From Domibacillus indicus (GTDB lineage Bacteria; Bacillota; Bacilli; Bacillales; Domibacillaceae), in NCBI RefSeq assembly GCF_023715895.1, contig NZ_JAMBOO010000002.1, positions 372,001-436,000 on the forward strand: a DNA stretch of 64,000 nt, in the 5' to 3' direction. Made by a program: the position numbers and the translations under genes. The first letter of the stretch is position 1. Each line of letters begins with the position of its first letter. Positions 33,693 through 42,469 of this stretch are shown here, in pieces. The notes under the pieces are model-generated. The model was not told the DNA's origin, made no database searches, and saw only the letters and a program-made list of their open reading frames with translations.

Positions 33693-34328
33693 TTATCGCC
33701 ACTCTGTAATTTGGTCAACAGGCAGCCGAACCGACTGATAGCCTTGATTTGCCGCTTTGCCAATAGAAATAAGCATAACCGGATAATAGCGGTCCTTGTC
33801 CAGGCCAAATGCCTGGGCAATCTCAGCTTTCTCAAATCCGCCAATTGGATTTGTATCATACCCATGCGCCCGGGCTGCAAGCATAAGCTGCATGGACACA
33901 AGCCCGGCATCAATTAAGTTCATTTCTTTTAACTGATCCGTTGTCATAACTTCAAAAAAACCTTTGATTGATTTGACCTGCTGATTTTTCACATCTTCTG
34001 GCATAAACCCTTTTTGAACGGCTGTATCATAAATACCATCCAAATAGTCACTGCTGTTCATATCAGCAAACACGGCGATTACAGCAGCAGACGTTTCGAC
34101 CTGGGACTGGTTGAACCGGGCAAGCGGCGCAAGCGTTTCTTTGCCTTCCGGTGTATCGATCACAAGAAAACGCCATGGCTGCAGGTTCACAGAAGAAGGT
34201 GCAAGCGATGCTGTTTCTAATATTTCCTTTATTTCCTCACGGCTAATTTTAACCGACGGATCATAATACCGAATCGAACGGCGGCCGGTTACAATTTCCT
34301 GAAAATCATTTGTTTTGATGTGGTTCAT
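33693..34328 (-). CDS. Nitroreductase-family NAD(P)H flavin oxidoreductase
   Basis: A 211-residue FMN-dependent nitroreductase: ETGRRSIRYYDPS-type N-terminus (VTGRRSIRYYDPSVKIS) with FMN-phosphate-binding RRS, SLAPSSVNLQPWRFLVID, the MQLMLAARAHGYDTNPIGGF segment and PVMLISIGKAA. It would reduce nitroaromatics or quinones. The ATG at 34328 has AAAGGAGAG upstream; the longer open frame to 34460 overlaps the marR gene. Middle gene of the MarR-controlled operon. Confidence 0.9.
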   Translation of the reverse strand: MNHIKTNDFQEIVTGRRSIRYYDPSVKISREEIKEILETASLAPSSVNLQPWRFLVIDTPEGKETLAPLARFNQSQVETSAAVIAVFADMNSSDYLDGIYDTAVQKGFMPEDVKNQQVKSIKGFFEVMTTDQLKEMNLIDAGLVSMQLMLAARAHGYDTNPIGGFEKAEIAQAFGLDKDRYYPVMLISIGKAANQGYQSVRLPVDQITEWR

Positions 34329-34347
34329 CGATGTCTCTCCTTTATGT

Positions 34348-34779
34348 TCACTCAATGTTTTCGACGTTTTGCTGTATACGGGCAAGCAGGTCAGCAAGAT
34401 GAGCACGGTCAGCTTCCGGCACATTCCGCAGAACCTGTTGAATAAACCGCTTTTTTTCACTGCAGTAGCCTTCCATCCGGCTGCGTCCTGCCTCGGTCAA
34501 ACGAACGAAGGTAACGCGGTTGTCAGCTGGGTTTTTGCGCCGCACAACAGTGCCGCGCTCCTCCAGCTGCTTGAGATGCCGCGTTACAGCCGCATGATCA
34601 ATATTTATCCTTTTCTGTAAAGCCGTCTGGCTGATCTCTTCTACTTCAAACAGCACATGCAGCAGCTCTAAGCGGGACTGGCTTACACCTGTACATCGTT
34701 CAAACTTTGGCATGATCCCCTTGTTGATTTCATGCAAGTGGTAAATGATTCGCTCATCTTCCTTGTATAAATTAGTCAA
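34348..34779 (-). CDS. MarR-family regulator
   Basis: A 143-residue winged-helix regulator: SQSRLELLHVLFEVEEISQT, ALQKRINIDHAAVTRHLKQL (recognition helix) and RGTVVRRKNPADNRVTFVRL (wing). One Cys lies near the N-terminal third (FERCTGVSQS), a possible redox or electrophile sensor, which suits the nitroreductase and quinol monooxygenase genes downstream. The start is uncertain: TTG at 34779 with AGGAG nine bases upstream, or GTG at 34785. Likely autoregulated through the palindromes at 34812-34838. Confidence 0.85.
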   Translation of the reverse strand: MTNLYKEDERIIYHLHEINKGIMPKFERCTGVSQSRLELLHVLFEVEEISQTALQKRINIDHAAVTRHLKQLEERGTVVRRKNPADNRVTFVRLTEAGRSRMEGYCSEKKRFIQQVLRNVPEADRAHLADLLARIQQNVENIE

Positions 34780-34811
34780 AAACACCTTCTCCTATCCGTC
34801 TCCTCAATTCA

Positions 34812-34838
34812 TTGACGGGTCAACCTTTGATCCATCAA
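34812..34838. promoter_or_regulatory. Tandem palindromes, candidate MarR operators
   Basis: TTGAC-GG-GTCAA (34812-34823) and TTGAT-CC-ATCAA (34827-34838) are perfect, adjacent and similar, 33-59 bases upstream of marR. The arrangement suits a repressor of the marR-nitroreductase-monooxygenase operon. Confidence 0.6.
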
Positions 34839-35013
34839 TTAATATACAGGATGTGTATATGTGCGTCAAATTATTTGCCCTGACAGCGGACACGGCATTA
34901 AACAGCGGCTATATTAAAAGTGAGCAGACCCCGAATGTTTTCAACCGGCATTCTTTGGATAAAAAATGAACACGATGCTTATAGGAAAAAGTGTCCCAAA
35001 AGGAGTGTTTTTT

Positions 35014-35733
35014 ATGTGGATGGATATCATGGTACCGATTGACCGCCCAGGTTTTTTACCGGGCTTCCAGGCTGTTTCACCAGAACCATATATGTTTGAC
35101 CGGCAGGACCGGTTTACAAGCTATCGACACGAGGATTTACCTTATACACTTATGAAAGATGACCATCACCAATGGTATCTTGCCGTACGCTGGGAATGTG
35201 AATCGTTGACCGAGGTGAAATATGCACGTCAGGTTCACCGCCCTTCCTATGTGGACAAGCAAACAACATTAAAATTAGTCGATTACATGAACGAAACAGG
35301 CTTCAGCGCCAGGATGGCCGACTTCGACAAAGCGTTTGTTCATACAACGGTTTTTGCCGACAGGCTGGAGAAAGTACCGGCAGACCGTCAGCTGCGAATA
35401 GCCAATGCGGACGGAGAAGATGATCCCGCAGTTATTCGGAACCTGCACTTTATCGATAACCTATACAAGAGCAGGCGGACACGCTTTCTGTCTGGATTTG
35501 AAACGTACTCAATCGCTACCATTACCGAAAACCGCTTCTACCTCGAGCAGGTGCACCTGCCCGCATCAGCTTCTCTTTATTTGCAGTATTTTGTTTATTA
35601 CCATCAATACGGACATGTTCCTTCTAAACAAATGATGGCCAAGATGCTCGAAAATTTATGGGCCTCTACCCAAGCGATGAACACAGGATGGAATCCAGCA
35701 CTTTTCACAGCAGAAACCATCCCGGAAAATTGA
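35014..35733 (+). CDS. Hypothetical protein, 239 residues
   Basis: A soluble protein starting MWMDIMVPIDRPGFLPGFQA, rich in Tyr, Phe, His and Arg. Segments such as YTLMKDDHHQWYLAVRWECE, SATIT-like strands and YLQYFVYYHQYGHVPSKQMM are seen, but no motif I can attach to a family. No signal peptide or membrane helix. AAAGGAG lies eight bases upstream of the ATG, so it is translated. It stands alone between the divergent marR and convergent unknown gene at 35750. Confidence 0.6.
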   Translation: MWMDIMVPIDRPGFLPGFQAVSPEPYMFDRQDRFTSYRHEDLPYTLMKDDHHQWYLAVRWECESLTEVKYARQVHRPSYVDKQTTLKLVDYMNETGFSARMADFDKAFVHTTVFADRLEKVPADRQLRIANADGEDDPAVIRNLHFIDNLYKSRRTRFLSGFETYSIATITENRFYLEQVHLPASASLYLQYFVYYHQYGHVPSKQMMAKMLENLWASTQAMNTGWNPALFTAETIPEN

Positions 35734-35749
35734 ACCATCTGCCGGACGG

Positions 35750-36190
35750 CTACAGGGCGCCTGCTTTCTCACGCTGGTGAGTAAAGTCAATACGGCACCC
35801 GCCTTTTGTTTGATTGCCCTCAACGATAAGTGAATGCAGCCGATGCTCGGCGGTAAACACAATAGTGCCTTCTTCGTTCTTTGTAAACGTCCGGCTCCAG
35901 ATAGGAGATGTTCGATCCTGCCACTCGAGGTGCAGTTCTCCTTCTTCGACCTTCACTTCATAGGCAAGCGTGACTGTACTCCCTTTGCTGAAGTAGAAGG
36001 AATATTCATCAACACCATGAAACCTTTTATAAGAAATCCGCAGGTGTTCAAAGCTCTGCTTATACACATAGCGGATTTTCGTTACAGCCCTTACTCTCAG
36101 CCTGCCTGTTTTCCAAAGAAAAAAGCTAATGAGCCCGATGACTACGAACGGTGCGGCCTCACTGACATAAGTGATAAAATGATTTGGCAT
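35750..36190 (-). CDS. Hypothetical membrane-anchored protein, 146 residues
   Basis: One N-terminal membrane helix (about 8-27, VSEAAPFVVIGLISFFLW), a basic stretch (KTGRLRVRAVTKIRYVYKQ) that should stay in the cytoplasm, then a beta-rich domain with EYSFYFSKGSTVTLAYEVKV. No known family. AAGGAG precedes the start. Possibly a small envelope accessory protein. Confidence 0.55.
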   Translation of the reverse strand: MPNHFITYVSEAAPFVVIGLISFFLWKTGRLRVRAVTKIRYVYKQSFEHLRISYKRFHGVDEYSFYFSKGSTVTLAYEVKVEEGELHLEWQDRTSPIWSRTFTKNEEGTIVFTAEHRLHSLIVEGNQTKGGCRIDFTHQREKAGAL

Positions 36191-36265
36191 ATACGTTATT
36201 TCTCCTTCAGGGATCCTATGTATTTTTTACTATTATGCTAAATGCAGTTTAAAATTTGATACAAT

Positions 36266-36292
36266 AAAAAGGAGCGGCAAGCGCTCCTTTTT
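36266..36292. terminator. Terminator between the 146-residue gene and the lipoprotein gene
   Basis: AAAAAGGAGC-GGCAA-GCTCCTTTTT type stem (about 36267-36292) overlapping the lipoprotein stop codon; works on the minus strand with five T. Confidence 0.75.
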
Positions 36293-36989
36293 ACTCTACC
36301 TGGCTTTCAAGAAACGGCTTAATGTCATCATCCAAAATCGCCGTATCCCATGGATGCCAGTAGTAGGTTATTCCATCATATTGCACGCTGTATTGATATG
36401 CAACCGCCTCGCCGGTATACAGTACGATATGATACGAGACACCTTCTTCTTGCGTATTTGGTGTAAAGGAATCAACCGGTTCGCTCGTCGTTAACAGTTT
36501 TAATAAATGCTTTAAATCTGAACCGGAGATACTTCTTCCCTGTTTTTGTCCATCCGGGAAAACTTCAGCCCGGATTACCTTTTCAATTGGCACATTATCA
36601 AAATGCCACCTATAGCCGCCCGCTTTTGTTGAGTAATAGAGCTTGTATCCATTCTTCGCTTGTTTATCCCTTACAGCCAGCAGACCCGGATGTTCTTTAA
36701 CGGCATAAAGCCCTGTTCCTTTTCCATAAAAAGCGGCATCGCCATCCTTTGGTTTATAGGATGGCTCGGTAATATGGCCCGCTACCGTAAAGGTGACCTG
36801 TCCAACTTTTTCGCCAACTGCATTTTTGTCTGCCAAAATTCCGGTATGAATGCCGTGATACTCCACTCCATTCCATTTAACAAAATCAACCCAATCAATG
36901 GCATCTGCCTGGCCTTCTTCCGGATCACCGGAACGACAGCCTACAAGCAAAACAGCTAACAGAATCAAAAAAGCGTAGTGTCTCAACAA
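36291..36989 (-). CDS. Lipoprotein of unknown function, 232 residues
   Basis: Signal peptide with lipobox LLVGC (Cys18; MLRHYAFLILLAVLLVGC), so it is anchored to the outer face of the membrane. The mature part has repeated short beta-type segments (EYHGIHTGILADKNAVGEKV, SYKPKDGDAAFYGKGTGLYA, and a C-terminal YWHPWDTAILDDD). No known domain recognised. AGGAGGGATTTG lies just upstream of the ATG. Single gene. Confidence 0.75.
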   Translation of the reverse strand: MLRHYAFLILLAVLLVGCRSGDPEEGQADAIDWVDFVKWNGVEYHGIHTGILADKNAVGEKVGQVTFTVAGHITEPSYKPKDGDAAFYGKGTGLYAVKEHPGLLAVRDKQAKNGYKLYYSTKAGGYRWHFDNVPIEKVIRAEVFPDGQKQGRSISGSDLKHLLKLLTTSEPVDSFTPNTQEEGVSYHIVLYTGEAVAYQYSVQYDGITYYWHPWDTAILDDDIKPFLESQVE

Positions 36990-37163
36990 ATCCCTCCTGC
37001 CTTGTGAATGGCTTTGCCTCGCTGCTCTTTATAGTATTCGATGCAGGCTGGAAGATCCCTCCGTGCAGAAAGAACGATTGGAAAAATGGAGTATTATTGT
37101 TTGAAATATCCTTTGGACGGGCATGCTGATTTTTACCTGTCATAAAAAGAAAGGAGCAAAAAA

Positions 37164-37544
37164 ATGAATGAAGCAATCCGCTTGGTTCTGTCCATGGAAT
37201 GGCTCACTGAACAAAATATCGTGCGTGTGGTCTCTTATAGCTTTTTCTTTGTAACGATCGCTGTGTTTCTCTGGCAGCTGTTCCGCTCCATTGCAGCAAT
37301 TAAAACGGCAAGAGTGCAAAAAAAGATCGGATTTCGAACCATCGTACAGTGCCTGGGCGCGTTTTATTTGCTTGTTGTAACCCTCCTTGCCGCCGGGATT
37401 AATGGGCTTTCGGGTATTTTCTGGGTACATTCATTTATCGGCTTTTCCCTTACCTGTATTTTTTTTATGGACAGGGCTTCCAAAAAAGGCGTGCAGCCGG
37501 CGAAATTAAAACGGCGTTCCATGAAAAAAGCCAATTCTCATTAA
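37164..37544 (+). CDS. Membrane protein of unknown function, 126 residues
   Basis: Three hydrophobic helices (about 19-40, SYSFFFVTIAVFLWQLF; 62-82, CLGAFYLLVVTLLAAGINGL; 86-105, FWVHSFIGFSLTCIFFM) and a Lys/Arg-rich C-terminus. No family recognised. GAAAGGAGC precedes the ATG and a strong terminator overlaps its last codons. Confidence 0.65.
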   Translation: MNEAIRLVLSMEWLTEQNIVRVVSYSFFFVTIAVFLWQLFRSIAAIKTARVQKKIGFRTIVQCLGAFYLLVVTLLAAGINGLSGIFWVHSFIGFSLTCIFFMDRASKKGVQPAKLKRRSMKKANSH

Positions 37545-37565
37545 AAAAAGAGAATTGGCTTTTTT
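37524..37565. terminator. Terminator after the 126-residue membrane protein
   Basis: AAAAAAGCCAATTCTC (37524-37539) pairs with GAGAATTGGCTTTTTT (37550-37565). A-runs and T-runs on both sides make it bidirectional. Confidence 0.85.
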
Positions 37566-37580
37566 GTTTATATAAAAAGA

Positions 37581-37730
37581 TTATCTTGATTTTACTTTAA
37601 TGATTGCTTCTCCATATTGGTCCATAGACTGGCGGAAGCTGTTTACTGCTGCAGCGATTGCCTGTACGTATTTTCCAAAACCTGCTTTTTCTTTTAATAC
37701 CATTGCTGTATCGATCATATATTTAGTCAT
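37581..37730 (-). CDS. Small protein, 49 residues
   Basis: Encodes MTKYMIDTAMVLKEKAGFGK, YVQAIAAAVNSFRQSMDQYG and a basic end (KVKSR). Predicted to be one or two amphipathic helices, soluble. GGGGAGATAATAAA precedes the ATG. It is converging with the 126-residue membrane protein gene and shares its terminator. Function unknown, but translation signals are good. Confidence 0.6.
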   Translation of the reverse strand: MTKYMIDTAMVLKEKAGFGKYVQAIAAAVNSFRQSMDQYGEAIIKVKSR

Positions 37731-37899
37731 TTTATTATCTCCCCTCATCGCTCGTATCTTGCCTTTATTATCCTACACGCCCTCAAAATTGAAAAACCTA
37801 AAGAAAACGGAAACATTGGCTATGTAAGCGTGCATCATCGCCTTTTTTCTAACTCTTGCTTTCATTTTCTTTGTTTTTCTTCTTTTTTAAAATAAAAAA

Positions 37900-37921
37900 G
37901 CGCCGGTATTATTCCGGCACT
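37900..37921 (-). terminator. Terminator of the TVP38/TMEM64 gene
   Basis: GCCGG-AATAATA-CCGGC on the minus strand, then GCTTTTTT; it overlaps the last codons. Confidence 0.65.
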
Positions 37922-38535
37922 TTGTTCATTCGTTTATAAACAATTACATAATTGACAGCCATAATAATCAGCACATAGACGCCGTACAGCCCAAACGAAA
38001 ACCATTTGTTTTCCGCAAAGCTTGCACCAGCAAATGACAGCAGAAGAATATTCGGCAGCTTTCCAATTGCTGAAGCGAGTAAAAACACAAATCCGTTAAC
38101 ACGGCTTAATCCGCAGACAATATTTACAACAGGAGATGGAACAACCGGCACTAAGCGCACAAGCAGAATCGCCAGAAACGCATTTTTGTGCAGCTTGTCT
38201 TCATAGTCCTTCACCTGTGGATACCGGTCAAGTTTTGCCTGTGCCCATTCTTTAAAACCGTACCGGGCAATGTAGAAAAACAGCATCGTTCCAATCATTG
38301 AACCGCTGAGTGTAACAAGTACGCCTTCTGCCGTGCCGAAAATACCACCAATGAGTCCGGCCAGCACCGGAAACGGCACAATCGGAACAAACACACAGAT
38401 CGCCACGAGCAGCATGCTGACTAAAACAGCATATGTGCCTCCTTCATTTACAATAGCAAGCAGCCCTTCTTTTTGTGTAATGCCAAGCAGCAGAATGCCG
38501 GCCAGAACGGCAATGCTGACGATTCTTTTGATCAT
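37909..38535 (-). CDS. TVP38/TMEM64-family membrane protein
   Basis: A 208-residue DedA-superfamily membrane protein with about five helices. The family core is visible as VPIVPFPVLAGLIGGIFGTA, GSMIGTMLFFYIARYGFKEW and LLVRLVPVVPSPVVNIVCGL, the second of which is the re-entrant loop with its conserved Arg-Leu-x-Pro. Members affect lipid (undecaprenyl-phosphate-type) flipping or membrane homeostasis. Single gene with its own terminator. Confidence 0.88.
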   Translation of the reverse strand: MIKRIVSIAVLAGILLLGITQKEGLLAIVNEGGTYAVLVSMLLVAICVFVPIVPFPVLAGLIGGIFGTAEGVLVTLSGSMIGTMLFFYIARYGFKEWAQAKLDRYPQVKDYEDKLHKNAFLAILLVRLVPVVPSPVVNIVCGLSRVNGFVFLLASAIGKLPNILLLSFAGASFAENKWFSFGLYGVYVLIIMAVNYVIVYKRMNKVPE

Positions 38536-38601
38536 ACTGCACCTCTTCTTTCCTCACGTTGCTGTGTTTAGTTTACCATAGATAGCCTGCGTAAGGCTCG
38601 T

Positions 38602-39489
38602 TTAAGAGGATAAAATAGATTGAAGGGATTTGTCTAATGTTGGAAATAAAAAGGTATAGCCTGCACGCTCCAGCCGCTCTGGAAGTACCCACCGGCTTTT
38701 AAGCACGAGCTCGGTTTCTGTCCGGATTACTTTAGCGCCAAGCTCGAGCAGCCATTCGGGCGTAGGAAGGCCAAACCCCACATTTGCCGCTCTGCGCAGG
38801 GCTGCCATTAATTCATCATTTTGAACGGGGTTAGGCGCCGCACAGTTAAATACTCCGTTTAACTCAGGCCGTTCATTTAAAAACATGATAATTCCAAACA
38901 AATCCTCGAGATGAATCCAGCTGAACCACTGCCGGCCGCTTCCTTGAGGACCTCCAAGACCATATTTCACCAAGTTCCGGTAAGGCGTCATAACGCCACC
39001 CCCTGGTCCAAACACAATGGCGATGCGCAGGGCAGTTTGCCGCGTTTTCGTCAGATCAAATGAAAAAAACGCTTCTTCCCAGCTCCTGGCAACATCAACT
39101 GAAAATCCTGATCCAATCTCTCCTGCTTCTCCCGTCATTGGCCTGTCTTCTGCATGCCGGTAAATGGTAGCTGTGCTTGAATTAATCCACATCTTCGGCG
39201 GATGTTCACATGCCTGCACGGCTTCACCAAGCCGGTTCGTCGTACTTGTCCTAGAAAGCATAATAGCTCGTTTATTTGTTTCATTATACCGGCAGTTGAC
39301 CGATTTTCCCGCTAAATTTACAAGCAGCTCCGCCCCGTCCAGTGCTTCGATCATACGGTCCTTGTTTTCCCAAGAAATGTGAGGCTCCTGCCGAGAAATA
39401 ATGTGTACTGTATAGCCAAGCTCCTTACATCGTTCCTCCATGTACCGGCCAATAAATCCCGTTCCGCCTGCTAACACAACTTTTTTCAT
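38602..39489 (-). CDS. TIGR01777-type epimerase (YfcH-like SDR)
   Basis: A 295-residue extended short-chain dehydrogenase-like protein. VVLAGGTGFIGRYMEERCK is the NAD(P)-binding Gly motif; NSSTATIYRHAEDRPMTGEA provides the Ser/Tyr region where YxxxK is altered to YRHAE, as is usual in this subfamily; LRIAIVFGPGGGVMTPY and GGPQGSGRQWFSWIHLEDL are the subfamily signatures. Catalytic role unknown. Single gene. Confidence 0.88.
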   Translation of the reverse strand: MKKVVLAGGTGFIGRYMEERCKELGYTVHIISRQEPHISWENKDRMIEALDGAELLVNLAGKSVNCRYNETNKRAIMLSRTSTTNRLGEAVQACEHPPKMWINSSTATIYRHAEDRPMTGEAGEIGSGFSVDVARSWEEAFFSFDLTKTRQTALRIAIVFGPGGGVMTPYRNLVKYGLGGPQGSGRQWFSWIHLEDLFGIIMFLNERPELNGVFNCAAPNPVQNDELMAALRRAANVGFGLPTPEWLLELGAKVIRTETELVLKSRWVLPERLERAGYTFLFPTLDKSLQSILSS

Positions 39490-39581
39490 GTTAAAACCCC
39501 GCTCTTTGAAAGATTGGTTTTTCTGAAACGCGCTTCGCTGATTCTTCTTTACTTTAGCATAATAAGGGAATATTTTCCGAA

Positions 39582-39606
39582 AAAAAATACTCCAACAACT
39601 GCTGGA
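39582..39606 (-). terminator. Terminator of the cache-domain gene
   Basis: GCTCCAGCAGTTGTTGGAGT on the minus strand (CTCCA...TGGAG), followed by ATTTTTTT. Confidence 0.7.
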
Positions 39607-39651
39607 GCAGGCGGGCTCGCAAAGAATAAAGGCTGCTCTTTTTCATTCTTC

Positions 39652-40311
39652 TTACATCATAAGAAAAATGACGGCGAGCAGCAGGACTAAAAGAATGCTC
39701 CCAGTCACTAGCAGTACTTTCCGCTGGTAATCTACATAAGGCTTAACATCATAATCAATGCCGTAATACGCAAAAACCTCTCCATTCTCATCCAAATATG
39801 GTTTAACGACTGTAAGCCAGGTTCCATAATCATCTGAATAAGGCTTGGATATGATAGTGGTTTTCTTTTTTTTCATTTCTTCTATTACATTTGCAATATT
39901 GGCCGGCTGTGTGTAAAAATCTCCCGTTTCTAAACCGTTTTTCTCCGCTGCATTGGCTAAGTCCGTTGATGCTGCTACGAAGCGGGTATCAGTACCATTT
40001 TTCAATTCTGCACCAAATATATATCCGTGTGTCAGCTGCGGCTCACACCGAGACAGCCGGTTAAAATGCTCTTCAAGCTTCCGGGCTGCTTTACCATCTC
40101 TGCTTTTACTTTGAATAACCTTCTTTATTTCTTCTTTTGTTATCCCTTTTGACCATGCCTCCGCCGTCCTTCTCGCATCCGGGGCAATACGGCTGATTAC
40201 TTCCTTTGTGTCCGCATACCTGACTGCTCCAACAGCAATAACAACTGCGATGGCCATTATGAGACAAACAAACAAGATCCATTTTGTTTTTGCAGATAAG
40301 GCTCCCACCAA
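39652..40311 (-). CDS. Stand-alone extracytoplasmic sensor domain (Cache-like) membrane protein
   Basis: A 219-residue protein with TM1 (about 11-30, ILFVCLIMAIAVVIAVGAV) and TM2 at the very end (about 198-218), enclosing a 165-residue extracellular domain. RRTAEAWSKGITKEEIKKVI, TRFVAASTDLANAAEKNG and SDDYGTWLTVVKPYLDENGE followed by FAYYGIDYDVKPY look like a single Cache domain as in chemoreceptors and kinases. HAMP, kinase and signalling modules are absent; it ends two residues after TM2 and is followed by a terminator. Start codon uncertain (TTG at 40311 or GTG at 40308). Confidence 0.65.
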   Translation of the reverse strand: MVGALSAKTKWILFVCLIMAIAVVIAVGAVRYADTKEVISRIAPDARRTAEAWSKGITKEEIKKVIQSKSRDGKAARKLEEHFNRLSRCEPQLTHGYIFGAELKNGTDTRFVAASTDLANAAEKNGLETGDFYTQPANIANVIEEMKKKKTTIISKPYSDDYGTWLTVVKPYLDENGEVFAYYGIDYDVKPYVDYQRKVLLVTGSILLVLLLAVIFLMM

Positions 40312-41026
40312 TGACCACGCTCTCTTTTGATTCGATTATAAATGATGCTTTCCCCTTTAAGAAAGCCGCGGCTCCAACAATGAATGCCAGGCTTAAAATA
40401 CGCACTTTTTTACAAATAGATTTATAGGTTAATTGTCACAGTTTCACTTTTCTTATCATAGTATGAACTTAAACAGATAGCAAACCCCATAATTATCCAT
40501 AATATAACAAATATTTTCAAACTGTTTTTTATAGGAACTTAAACAGTCAGCCATTATAAACCGAATTCTATTTTGTCGCTTTTTAGAACTGTATATCCTT
40601 ATACAACGAAAACTGGCTGATATAGCAGAAAAAAAGAGATTCAATTCAAAAGAAGTCTTGCTTTTTTGAATGGATTCGACAAAAATTGAGGTAAGCAGCA
40701 TCTCCTTTATTTGGTACTTAAAAACAGCTTTTTTGCATAATTATTCACAAACCTTCCCTACCATTGTTCTGAACCGCCGAAAAACTACTTTTCTGATATA
40801 ACATTTCCAAACAGTAGATTTTCTTCGTTTAACTTTTTATATTATTCCTTTTATTGTAAATGAACAACTGTAAAAAAAGCCTGTTTGCTCCTATAAGCAA
40901 GGCAGGCTGTTCACTCCGTCACGCAAAATAAAACAAAAAAACCGCCGGAACTGAGCCCAGCGGTGCAATCTATTGCTGCTTCTCCTGCCGGCGGCGAAGC
41001 GTTATCGTTTCTCGAGACAGATAAGC
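40312..41026. other. Long intergenic stretch between the cache-domain gene and the PD-(D/E)XK gene
   Basis: About 715 bases. A stem AGCCTGtTTGCT/AGCAAgGCAGGCT (about 40874-40906) and a second ACCGC/GCGGT (about 40946-40964) lie near the right end and probably serve as terminators for the nuclease gene. Open frames inside (such as 40456-40701 on the minus strand) lack a spaced ribosome site. Nothing else recognised. Confidence 0.4.
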
Positions 41027-42247
41027 TTAAGAAAACACAATTTTTTCTTCCACTTCTTTTAATAAATGAATCGTCGCTTCCACATTCACAGTTCCATCTT
41101 CATTTGTTTGCAAATAATCGTTTTTTACCATAATCGTCATCGTTTTTCCATTTTGGGGACGGCCTGGTTTTTCAAAGGAGAGATCTTTCACTGCTGGCTG
41201 CTCCAGCAGACGCGCAAAAGTCTTCATACGTGCCTCCCGCTGGCGGAGCGGATCTGGCTCTGCTAGTTTGATACATAAACGACTTTGTTCAAGCTGGAAA
41301 TAACACGCATGGTTTCTGTTTTTTGCCCACCAGAACCCTTCAAATCCACCGGCCATATTGGCCACATAACTCCAATTTCCATTTTGAAGCTCACGTTGAA
41401 GCAGCCGGTAAAATCCCTGCCATGAGGAGGAGGTCCAAGCTGAAACCGGAAGCCACCGGTATGATTGATACCCTGCTTCGATTTCCTCCAGTCGTTTTAA
41501 ATAATCAAGGAAAATGTGATTTGTAATACCCGCTCTCTTGCCTTCGTTCAGCACATCGATCATGTCTTCCCGCAAAAATGGCGCATAACCCGCTTTTTCG
41601 CACGACCGATAATGACTCTGGCTTGCTGGCTTATAGTAAATCGGCAGCGGCTTTCGGTGAGGATACACTTTTTGAACCGCTTTCAAATAACAGGCCAGCT
41701 GATCGGAATGATCGCTTGTATTCGTTTTCTCTTCAATTAAAACAGCTGCATGATCATTTACTAGCAGTAACACATCCAGTCCTTGAAGCTGCTGAATCAT
41801 TCCAATGGACCTTACTTCTGGAAGTACTTCTCCATGCTTTTTAAACATCCGCTCCAAAAACAACAGCGCACATTTATGTAAAAATTCATCTGCTGTTTTC
41901 CCATATGGTGCCGCCCACTGTGCAAACCAGCACAAAAACGCATCTTGTGACAGCTCACCTGTCGCAAATTGGAATAAGCTTTTTGGCTCATCCGCTTTTT
42001 CCGCATAAGCATCGATCCAGGCGGCCACATTTTCTCCCCTGTATTCGTTCCAATAGCCAGACTTTAAAATAGCCTCGTAATGCATCGCGGCATACAGTTT
42101 ATTTTCATTCTTTATATATACGCGGCCTTGATCATGTGAGTAGAGAAGCAGCAGGGCATCTCCCCGGTCTGCGATGACTTGTGGATAAGCTGTTCTATCC
42201 GCCGTCTGCTTTGCATATCCGAGGTCTAGGCATGTTCTTTTTTCCAT
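41027..42247 (-). CDS. PD-(D/E)XK nuclease-superfamily protein
   Basis: A 406-residue protein. The motif LQGLDVLLLVNDHAAVLIEE followed by KTN (Asp...Glu-x-Lys, about residues 158-176) is the PD-(D/E)XK nuclease core, with the preceding helix Glu in VRSIGMIQQL. The rest has a SYRWLPVSAWTSSSWQGFYR segment in the second half. Similar stand-alone family proteins are found in many bacteria; their DNA target is unknown. No restriction or defence genes flank it. GGAGGAGAG precedes the start. Family fairly sure. Confidence 0.75.
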   Translation of the reverse strand: MEKRTCLDLGYAKQTADRTAYPQVIADRGDALLLLYSHDQGRVYIKNENKLYAAMHYEAILKSGYWNEYRGENVAAWIDAYAEKADEPKSLFQFATGELSQDAFLCWFAQWAAPYGKTADEFLHKCALLFLERMFKKHGEVLPEVRSIGMIQQLQGLDVLLLVNDHAAVLIEEKTNTSDHSDQLACYLKAVQKVYPHRKPLPIYYKPASQSHYRSCEKAGYAPFLREDMIDVLNEGKRAGITNHIFLDYLKRLEEIEAGYQSYRWLPVSAWTSSSWQGFYRLLQRELQNGNWSYVANMAGGFEGFWWAKNRNHACYFQLEQSRLCIKLAEPDPLRQREARMKTFARLLEQPAVKDLSFEKPGRPQNGKTMTIMVKNDYLQTNEDGTVNVEATIHLLKEVEEKIVFS

Positions 42248-42469
42248 TTCTCTCCTCCTTTTTCATTCTATTGTATCATGAATATGATCATAAAAAATAT
42301 TCATAAAAGCTCCTGATAACCACCATACTGTACGATTCATCTTTGTTTAAATATACATTTCCTATAAAAGTAAGCGCCTTAATCGACGGTTTCTACATAG
42401 AAAAAAGGAGAACAGGCGTGATGTTCTCCTTTTCTAATAGATTCCTTGTCTCCTGGAAGCTGCTTTCAC

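Noticed and set aside
34861-34969. Plus-strand frame MCVKLFALTADTALNSGYIK... before the 239-residue gene, resembling the start of a phosphoribosyl pyrophosphate synthetase
   Set aside because: Similarity is too short and vague, and there is no ribosome site; it is probably chance.
40456-40701. Minus-strand open frame of 81 codons
   Set aside because: AAAGGAG is directly adjacent to the ATG with no spacing, composition is not protein-like.
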